Source: JAHFPN01 sp963765745 (GTDB taxonomy: Bacteria; Pseudomonadota; Alphaproteobacteria; Rhizobiales; Xanthobacteraceae). Taken from it: a stretch of 64,000 bases of DNA. Each line of letters begins with the position of its first letter. The stretch's first letter is position 1. The position numbers and the translations under genes were made by a program. The stretch is from positions 140,229 through 204,228 of the forward strand of contig CAVXXM010000013.1 of the NCBI GenBank assembly GCA_963765745.1, read 5' to 3'. The notes under the pieces are model-generated. The model was not told the origin of the DNA, did no database searches, and saw nothing but the letters and a program-made list of their open reading frames with translations. Of the stretch, positions 57,483 through 64,000 are shown in pieces.

Positions 57483-58598
57483 ATGCATCAGCCGACGATA
57501 CCTCTGTTCAAAGTATTCATGGCAGACAGCGTTAAGGATGCCGTGGTCCGGGTGCTTTACTCGGGCTATGTTGGCGAAGGCGAGGAAGTAGTGGAATTCG
57601 AGCGCGAGCTCGCTGGGCAACTCGGCACCGCCCAGGTCTTAACGGTGAATGCGGGTACCTCGGCGCTGCATCTTGCCTATCACATGGCGATCGACGGGGC
57701 GCGCGACGCCGAGATCATCACCACGCCGATCACATGCACCGCAACCAATACGCCGATCGTCCAGAACGGCGCGCGGATCGTCTGGGCCGATGTCGATCCG
57801 GTCACCGGAAGCATCGATCCCGACGGAATTGAACCGCTGATCACGCCGCGAACAAAAGCGATCGTTATGGTTCACTGGGGCGGCAACCCCTGCGAGATCG
57901 GTCGAATATTGGAGATTGCACGACCGCGCGGAATCAAAGTGGTCGAGGACGCTGCGCATGCACTTGGATCTACCTATGCAGGACTACCTATCGGCCAACA
58001 CTCCGATTTCGTCGCATTCTCCTTTCAGGCGATTAAACACGTCACCAGCGTCGATGGCGGCTGCCTTGTTTGCAAGGATCTCAAGAATTACGAGCGTGGC
58101 AAGCTACTTCGCTGGTACGGCATCGATCGCACAGCGCGCGAGCCGACCGACCTTCGATGCGAGCTCGACATTTCAGAAGTGGGCTACAAGTTCCACATGA
58201 ACAATGTTGCCGCCGCCATAGGACGCGAGAACTTGAAGTCCCTCGCCGAGATCGTGGCGCGTCATCGCGAAAACGCACGCTTTTACGATGCAGCTTTTCA
58301 AAGCGCTGAATACATCACGGTCGCACCGGAAAATCCGAACGGCAGCTCCGCTGCCTGGCTCTACACGATCCACATTGCAAACCGGGACGAATTGATGCGC
58401 AAACTACTGGAGATCGGCATCGGCGCATCGAAGGTGCACGCCCGCAACGATACGCACTCGGCATTCAGCAGCTTCAAGCGCCCTCTGCCAAATGCGGAAT
58501 CCTTCGATCGGACCCATCTCTGTATTCCAGTCGGCTGGTGGGTGTCGCAGTCAGATCGCGAGCGGGTGGCAGAAGCGGTGATCAAGTTTTCCCGGTAG
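57483..58598 (+). CDS. DegT/DnrJ/EryC1/StrS-family sugar aminotransferase
   Basis: A 371-residue PLP enzyme that converts a nucleotide keto-sugar to an amino sugar. N-terminal PLFKVFMADSVKDAVVRVLYSGYVGEG, VNAGTSALHLAYHMA, D156 in VVEDAAHALGS and the PLP lysine K185 in FSFQAIKHVTSVDGG. The C-terminal YTIHIANRDELMRKL and FDRTHLCIPVGWWVSQ blocks fit. With the GNAT gene it implies an N-acylated 3- or 4-amino-deoxyhexose in the local surface glycan. Confidence 0.92.
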   Translation: MHQPTIPLFKVFMADSVKDAVVRVLYSGYVGEGEEVVEFERELAGQLGTAQVLTVNAGTSALHLAYHMAIDGARDAEIITTPITCTATNTPIVQNGARIVWADVDPVTGSIDPDGIEPLITPRTKAIVMVHWGGNPCEIGRILEIARPRGIKVVEDAAHALGSTYAGLPIGQHSDFVAFSFQAIKHVTSVDGGCLVCKDLKNYERGKLLRWYGIDRTAREPTDLRCELDISEVGYKFHMNNVAAAIGRENLKSLAEIVARHRENARFYDAAFQSAEYITVAPENPNGSSAAWLYTIHIANRDELMRKLLEIGIGASKVHARNDTHSAFSSFKRPLPNAESFDRTHLCIPVGWWVSQSDRERVAEAVIKFSR

Positions 58599-58646
58599 AA
58601 GATCCTCACGGGACGTTCTCGGCCGGGAGTACCATTTTGCGCGCGC

Positions 58647-59872
58647 TCAGCTTTGGATGGGCATGATAGCATCTGCTCTTTTTGAGACGGGAGCATTCTT
58701 CCTCTTACCAATTTGGCTATCCAAAGTCTGTCTCATCCATTCCGTTAAATCGATAGCGAAGCTATGCCAATTCGCCAAACGAAGCCCAACAAGTTCCATA
58801 CGCATCTGATAATTCATGACAGGATCGGCAAGCTGATACACCGCCGCAGCGATCGCTACTGAAGTTACGTTTTCAAGGCGGATCTGCCCTCTCGGCAGAA
58901 CCATTTCAATTGCAGGAATTGAGGTTGTCGTAATCAAAGGGCACCCCGCCGCGAGAGCTTCGATAGCAGGCAACCCATAGCCCTCAAGCTCGCTGACAAA
59001 GATAGCGCCGGTAGCCTCTGCGAGCGTCGTCCGAACGAGATCATCATCGGCGCTCTGGTGCCACTTGAAATGCGCAGGATCAGTAGTTGCACGTGCCTCT
59101 AGTTCGGTGAGAAAGCTCGGTGAATGCCAGCCGGGCGTTCCGATGAAAATTAGCCGATAGTCACTTCCGCCGCGCCAAAGTTCATCGAAGGCGGCTAGAA
59201 TCAGTTGGTGGTTCTTACGCGGCTCGATCGTTCCGACTGCCACAAACGTAGGAACGAAAGGCAATTGTCGGCCATGCTCGTTGCGAAAAAATCGGTGCCG
59301 AGGCATACCACCTTGCTGTTCGGAACTGGCCGCCGGCGAAGCCGCTGCTCCAAACAATCCAGAGTCGCTTGGCTGATGCAGGCCACATTGTCCAGTGACG
59401 CAATCAACCGAAAATATCGGCTCGTTCCCAACTGATGCGGCGATGCGAATACTTGCGGTGCGGTTTGCGGTAAGCAATCATACAGCAATGCAAAGACGGC
59501 GCGGCCTGGGATGCTGGACTGCTCGTGCAGAATATCTAAGACGTCGATTCGGAAGGTCGGCTCAGGCAAGAAGTACGCCGCGAACCGGCTTGATAGCTCC
59601 GAGGATCTTATTTTGCCATTGGTCGCTTCAATGAACAGGGAGCGGATCTCTGCGGTCAAAGAGCGGCGGTCGCGGAAATGCGCGCGCACGAGTTTAGCGG
59701 CGCGCTCAATCGCGACTAGGTGATAGGTACCCTCTTCTAGGAACCCGATGTCTGCATCGAGACTTTCTCGTGGCCATTGGTTGATTAGCTCCGTCAATAC
59801 CCTTTGGATCCCTGTGTGCGCGGGTTGCGACACAAATTGCGAAAGGTCGATAAGAACTTTGGATTCCGTCAC
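58647..59872 (-). CDS. Family 4 (GT-B) glycosyltransferase, one frame break
   Basis: About 408 residues. GTG at 59872 overlaps the upstream stop (GTGA). N-terminal half: VLIDLSQFVSQPAHTGIQRVLTELI. A base is missing near 59283, joining CLGTDFF to NEHGRQLPFVPTFVAVG. C-terminal GT-B half: GTIEPRKNHQLILAAFDELW and the nucleotide-sugar site SELEGYGLPAIEALAAGCPLITT. Retaining glycosyltransferase of glycan assembly; donor unknown. It ends near the convergent aminotransferase. Confidence 0.85.
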
Positions 59873-62772
59873 GATACTGCTCCAGCCGTTCTGTTAAGAG
59901 TGGACAATAACAGCGTGCAATAGCGCTCCCCAGACATGGTGCGGAGATGTTCGAGGCGCTGGCGCTCCAGCCTTGCAAGATCAGTGTGGCGTCGAACGGC
60001 AATATTCAGAACGGATTCTGCGATCAGAAGAGGGCTGAGTCTATCGGGAGTTGGCAAGATGAAATCCGGCACTGCAACGTCTTGAACCATACTGTCGGTC
60101 GCGATTGTCGGCACCCCATAGGCGACGCAGTCGAGGAGTGCCCCGCTGGTCAGGGTTAACACGCTGCTAGTACGCAATTGGATCGCGACGTCGGCGGCCA
60201 ACAATAAGTCGGCGTAAAGCTGATCATCAACATGATTGTGAAAAACTAAGTCATCGGCCACTTCGTTATTGGTGGCAAGATATTCCAGTGCGCGGCGTTC
60301 AATTGGTGGCGCGTGACCGACAAAGTGAAGACGTGCTTTGATGTGCCACAATTTCAGCCAGGCCATGACTTCAACGCAGATATCAGCAGCCTTAGTCCGC
60401 CGGTCGACCATGCCAAAAGTCATGATATGGAGAACGCCGTTTTCTAATTTTTGCCGACGCCGTGCCAACTCGAGTGATTCTTGCTGAATGTTATTCGGCC
60501 GCCGATACGGTACATAAGGCAACAAAATGGGTTGAACTTGATTTTCTTTGATAAGTCGTTGCTGCAATATTGGGGAATGGACGATCATAGGGTGCGCGAC
60601 TCGCACAATCTCGCGATAGCAAACGGTTGGAAGACGGTTACTATCTAGAATGAGTCCCGAGACTTCAGCGGGTGCCACGCGTTGCTCAGGGGTTGAAAGC
60701 AGCCTTGCCGCTTTGTCCTCGCCGTAGAGGTAACTGTAGAATTCCACCATTCGGCTGTCGTGTGCGATCACCGGCCCGCCAAGCGCCGTGAGATACTCGA
60801 GTGCCGGCAAATGAAAATGTGAATTGCCGAGCACCGAGATTACCGCATCGTAGGTAGGATCAAGATAAGCAGCGGCACTGATCTGTCGAACTGTTACGCG
60901 TCGGCCGAGCGCATCGTTTGGACCATTGGTGAGCACCGTGACGTCAGCCATCTCGCTAAGTTTGTCGAGCGTGTAAGCGGAAAAGTCGGAGACGCCGGAC
61001 CGCTGTGGCGGCCATGGCGTGGCGACAGCTATATTCGATTTTCGGGAAGTACCGGGATCGGCTCTCGATTCGGCTACAGGCAACTTTTTTAGCTGTCTAA
61101 GGACTGAAACGATCCGATCTCGGACAGCGATTGAATTCGCACGGTCGCCCAATGATATTCGCTGAAGTCTATTGATCTCTTTGCGGTGCGCCAATACGTG
61201 ACTTATTGCACGCGCCATACCCTTGACACTTGCTGCAGGCGACAGCCACGACCCTTCGCCAAGTAATTCCCGATGGACTGGAATGTCTGAAGCAACCACG
61301 GGCGTCCCGCGGAGCACGGCTTCCGCGATAGGGATCGAAAAGCCCTCGGCAAACGAGGGCACGACGCAAACGAGAGCTTTTTTGAGTAGCTTGCTCAGAT
61401 CAGATCCTGGTATTCGCTCAAGAAACACAAGATCTTGATCAGCCATCCCGAACTTGTGCGCGAACGATTTCGCGGTTTCGATTTGCCCCTTCGACAAGAC
61501 GCCCACTGCGACAATCGCATTAGGCCTCATTCCCTGGTTGCGATTGCAGCACTCCGCGGCAATGACAACCAGGAGATTTTTGCGCGGCTCACCGCCGGTG
61601 GGAGCGACTAAATAGTCTTGATGCAGTGCTGGAGGCGACGAGACACGACTCGGATTGCCTGTGTCATTGACAAGGGTATCAGCAACTCCGGTCACCACGA
61701 TTGGGATGGTTTCCCCTGGCGCAAGTCGGCTGCGCAGCTCGTCAGCGGTGAAGCGAGAGATTGGCAGGAAGGCGCTGTAGCGCGCCAACGTCAACATGCG
61801 CGCGTGGTATCGAATTCTGTCGGTGCCGGTCGGTAGATAGCGCGCGGAAGAATCGGCGGGAATGAAGTCATAGACCACAGTGACCGTCTGAACATGCGGC
61901 GCGAGTAGAAACGGTATTGTCGGGCCGATCTCGGCGGTCATTGGTGACGCGCAAACGAATAGAGCGACTTGGGTGAGGTCGATTTCGGCAGGTGAAAAAA
62001 TCGCGCTGTCTGCATGTCCTGATACCACTAAGTCAACGTCACCAAGTGCTGGATCCAATAAGAGAACAATCTTGCCAGCTTTGCCCACCGTGTGTCGAAG
62101 AGCCGTCAGCACATGACTCGCGTGCTTCCCAATTCCACGGCTCCGGTAATTGTCATCCTGCAGGCACCTGGCATCAAAGACAAAGAGCGTTTCCGCTAGC
62201 CCACTTCGTCTGAACGTCAAGGACCGCCCATGTGCATGGGCCTTTGACAATAGTAATAGGGCAAATTCCAACTCGAGTAGCGCGCTACGTTCAGCTGGAC
62301 TGAAGCGACGCTCTGCCAAACCATCTTCCTCATGCCGATCAAGAGCCTGCATCGCTGCGAGTGTAGCCACGCATTGATTTGAAGATGGAGAAACGCCAGG
62401 CGGGCCTAGAAGATTCGCAATCCTCGCCAATGAGGTATGAGTTTCAATTGCGTGCTGCGATGCAGAGGGGTCGCGGCGTTGAATACGTCGAAGCTTTGCC
62501 TTGAGCAATTTGCTCCAGAATATCTCGCGCAGTTTTGGACCTTGCAGTCCCCAGTCTTTGGCTGACTTGAGTTGCTTTCGATATGCGCGATCAAGCCGTG
62601 TCCTGCCATACAGGCGCCGCAGCAATAATACGAGTTTCGATCGAAGAACGCGGTTACGCCTCTTTCTGATTGAGCGTTCAACCCGTTTTAGATGCCGGCT
62701 AACGCCAGGCTTTTTCTCGTTGGCCGATCGAGTGACGTCTCGCTCATGACCCATCTTATACCTTATGCCCAA
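59869..62772 (-). CDS. Bifunctional protein with two GT-B (family 4) glycosyltransferase domains
   Basis: Intact 967-residue protein. A basic helical head (residues 1-110, rich in Arg/Lys) precedes a first GT-B domain (about 195-590) with GGEPRKNLLVVIAA and PSFAEGFSIPIAEAVLRGTPVVASDIPVHRELLG. A second GT-B domain (about 605-960) starts AVATPWPPQRSGVSDFSAYTLDKL and has FGMVDRRTKAADICVEVMAWL and YGVPTIATDSMVQDV. Only the first has a clear E-x7-E-type donor site. It overlaps the next glycosyltransferase by GTGA. Probably adds two successive sugars. Several starts are near 62,772. Confidence 0.87.
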   Translation of the reverse strand: MGIRYKMGHERDVTRSANEKKPGVSRHLKRVERSIRKRRNRVLRSKLVLLLRRLYGRTRLDRAYRKQLKSAKDWGLQGPKLREIFWSKLLKAKLRRIQRRDPSASQHAIETHTSLARIANLLGPPGVSPSSNQCVATLAAMQALDRHEEDGLAERRFSPAERSALLELEFALLLLSKAHAHGRSLTFRRSGLAETLFVFDARCLQDDNYRSRGIGKHASHVLTALRHTVGKAGKIVLLLDPALGDVDLVVSGHADSAIFSPAEIDLTQVALFVCASPMTAEIGPTIPFLLAPHVQTVTVVYDFIPADSSARYLPTGTDRIRYHARMLTLARYSAFLPISRFTADELRSRLAPGETIPIVVTGVADTLVNDTGNPSRVSSPPALHQDYLVAPTGGEPRKNLLVVIAAECCNRNQGMRPNAIVAVGVLSKGQIETAKSFAHKFGMADQDLVFLERIPGSDLSKLLKKALVCVVPSFAEGFSIPIAEAVLRGTPVVASDIPVHRELLGEGSWLSPAASVKGMARAISHVLAHRKEINRLQRISLGDRANSIAVRDRIVSVLRQLKKLPVAESRADPGTSRKSNIAVATPWPPQRSGVSDFSAYTLDKLSEMADVTVLTNGPNDALGRRVTVRQISAAAYLDPTYDAVISVLGNSHFHLPALEYLTALGGPVIAHDSRMVEFYSYLYGEDKAARLLSTPEQRVAPAEVSGLILDSNRLPTVCYREIVRVAHPMIVHSPILQQRLIKENQVQPILLPYVPYRRPNNIQQESLELARRRQKLENGVLHIMTFGMVDRRTKAADICVEVMAWLKLWHIKARLHFVGHAPPIERRALEYLATNNEVADDLVFHNHVDDQLYADLLLAADVAIQLRTSSVLTLTSGALLDCVAYGVPTIATDSMVQDVAVPDFILPTPDRLSPLLIAESVLNIAVRRHTDLARLERQRLEHLRTMSGERYCTLLLSTLNRTAGAVS

Positions 62773-63011
62773 TCTTGCCGTTCAATGGCCCGATCAATCA
62801 CTTCTCGAACCTAAGCCGGGCATATTTTATAGTTCAACACCGCTTGTAGGCGATTGCAAATATCAAGTTTAGCATTTCTTGGCGATCGCGAATCAAGATA
62901 CGAAGGCTTTCCCAAGTGGCAGTGCACCATACGTAGAATCGGCGGAATTGGAGACCTGCGGCTACAAACATCTGTCTTTGGGCACAAACTGATCATGGAC
63001 TCAGGTTGACA
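62773..63011. other. Divergent gap between the double glycosyltransferase and the sulfotransferase
   Basis: 239 bases, AT-richer than the rest of the window. Promoters in both directions are expected but none is clear. An antisense open frame at 62811-63236 resembles nothing. Confidence 0.3.
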
Positions 63012-63726
63012 ATGAGACCGATCAACTGGTTCGGGAACAGTCTGGAAGCCGCGCCTGCGATATGTTGCCGGCGTGAGTTGGCCGAGGAGCGGGCACCATC
63101 TATTGGCGCGGCTTCTGGAGTCCATATTTTGGCCGGCGTTTTTTATATTGTGACTTCTATGCGCAAGAACGCTATTTTTGCTGCCGATCGTTTCCCTGCG
63201 CTCGGCGAGACCGGAATAACTTTCAGCAGAAATCACGATTTCGAGCTCGACATCACAAAAACTGCAGATGTCCCTTATCTTGTCCAGTATCGCGCTTTCT
63301 GGCCATCGGTGGTGTCAAATTATGAATTGTTCCTCCTCGCCGGGCAGGAAGACTCGAAAGAGCTGTCGAGCTCTTCGCAGGAGGCCGACTTCAAGCGTAC
63401 CTCGGCTTCTACGAGAAATGGATTGAGAAACCTGAGCCCAGAGAATGTTGATTATCAAGTATGAGGACCTGGTGGCAGATCCGTTCCAACATCTTGTGAG
63501 GGTCGTTCGATATTGTTCTCCGACTGAGTTCGTGAACCTCAACCGTATCTCGGCGACGATTGCTTCAATTGCTACTCAAACCATTATCGATCGACGTGAT
63601 GTCACCCTCCCACAGGCCGGCATCGTCGCTCCACGCAAGGTTGAGCAATTTCGGCACTACGATGCAGTTTTTTTTACCGCGTTGGAACGGCTGTTGCCGG
63701 TGGCTGGTAGACTTGCTTCTGAGTAA
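63012..63726 (+). pseudogene. Sulfotransferase-family protein, multiple frame breaks
   Basis: Pieces of a PAPS-dependent sulfotransferase lie in order in different frames: RLRYVAGVSWPRSGHHLLARLLES (the 5'-phosphosulfate loop PRSGHHL), YCDFYAQERYF, GITFSRNHDFELDITKTADVPYLVQYRAFWPSVVSNYELFLLAG, ELFAGGRLQAYLGFYEKWIEKPEP, and MLIIKYEDLVADPFQHLVRVVRY (the 3'-phosphate region) to the stop at 63726. At least four indels. The start is uncertain; ATG at 63012 is a guess. It would sulfate a sugar of the neighbouring glycan. Confidence 0.68.
63043..63066 (+). repeat. 24-base direct repeat, copy 1 (start of the sulfotransferase)
   Basis: Identical to 63731-63754 except for one base. In the sulfotransferase frame it encodes WKPRLRYV just before the PAPS-binding loop. 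Confidence 0.75.
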
Positions 63727-64000
63727 ATTTTGGAAGCCGCGCCTCCGATATGTTCGTCCCGGCAGGTGATGCTCTCCCAGTCTAAGCCCGTCCGTTCGAA
63801 ACTGCCCAGATAGACGGCTGGTTTGTCCGATTGAAAGCTGTGCTATTTGTTGACGAGAAGCCGTTCCGCTCGTTGGCGGCTTGCGAGGCCGTCAATAAGT
63901 GACGCGTTTGTAATCAGGGTAATAGGTCGCAACAATTGTATGACGCCATGCAAGAAGATTTAGTCCGGCGCATATTGTTTGGCAAACGTGAATTGTTGGT
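63727..64000. other. Right edge: no gene recognised, contains the second copy of the 24-base repeat
   Basis: 274 bases. A stretch at 63731-63754 repeats the sulfotransferase N-terminal coding sequence (WKPRLRYV) right after that gene's stop, then diverges. It may be the start of a second related gene broken by indels, or the scar of a duplication. Nothing else is readable to the window end. Confidence 0.4.

Noticed and set aside
62811..63236. 141-residue minus-strand open frame near the sulfotransferase
   Set aside because: No recognisable motif, and it overlaps the sulfotransferase PAPS-loop coding region on the other strand.

Overview
The window is high-GC DNA from a proteobacterium, most likely a soil or rhizosphere alphaproteobacterium of the Hyphomicrobiales (Bradyrhizobium/Xanthobacteraceae type). 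That placement is inferred from the base composition, the crowd of solute-binding-protein transporters and the mix of aromatic- and sugar-acid catabolic genes. There is no rRNA, tRNA, integrase, transposase or CRISPR array that I can see.

Layout. (1) 0-3.3 kb: a GMC oxidoreductase cut by the left edge, divergent from an IlvD/Edd-type dehydratase. (2) 3.3-16.3 kb: a long leftward run containing two tandem branched-chain-type ABC binding proteins, LivH-LivM-LivG-LivF, a TetR regulator, a Gfo/Idh oxidoreductase, a DUF993 DHDPS-like protein, a complete tripartite tricarboxylate transporter (TctC-TctB-TctA) and a sugar-isomerase-like TIM barrel. (3) 16.5-24.2 kb: a luciferase-like monooxygenase and an orphan TctC, divergent from a rightward run of 5-dehydro-4-deoxyglucarate dehydratase, a DUF1932 dehydrogenase, SDR, luciferase-like monooxygenase, alpha/beta hydrolase and SDR. 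(4) 24.3-27.9 kb: a NitT/TauT-type ABC transporter. (5) 28-32.4 kb: a TRAP transporter with two DctP binding proteins. (6) 32.6-41.2 kb: a MetE-like methyltransferase, a TctC and an A-PCP-C nonribosomal peptide synthetase module read leftward, then TctB-TctA rightward. (7) 40.2-50.4 kb: an aromatic catabolic block with a feruloyl-CoA-synthetase-type NDP-forming acyl-CoA ligase, hydroxycinnamoyl-CoA hydratase-lyase, quinone-oxidoreductase-like protein and extradiol dioxygenase (leftward), a second MetE-like protein, LigJ-type 4-oxalomesaconate hydratase, HpcH/HpaI aldolase and a dihydroxyphthalate-decarboxylase-like protein. (8) 50.4-55.1 kb: a second Liv-type ABC operon. (9) 55.5-63.7 kb: a visibly less GC-rich surface-glycan island with glycosyltransferases, a sugar aminotransferase with an N-acyltransferase, a double glycosyltransferase and a sulfotransferase.

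Function. Most of the window is catabolic modules, each paired with its own high-affinity uptake system. The coherent chemistry is hydroxycinnamate activation and chain shortening (41-44 kb), ring cleavage (45 kb) and the protocatechuate 4,5-cleavage lower pathway (47-49 kb), plus glucarate-type sugar acid breakdown (18.7 kb).

Caveat. Many genes here are interrupted by single-base indels with clean homologous frame on both sides. Most are one extra base, often a C on the coding strand of leftward genes; some are lost bases in G runs. I read these mainly as assembly or basecalling errors. Genes with two or more breaks are typed as pseudogene, and those with one break as CDS with the break noted.
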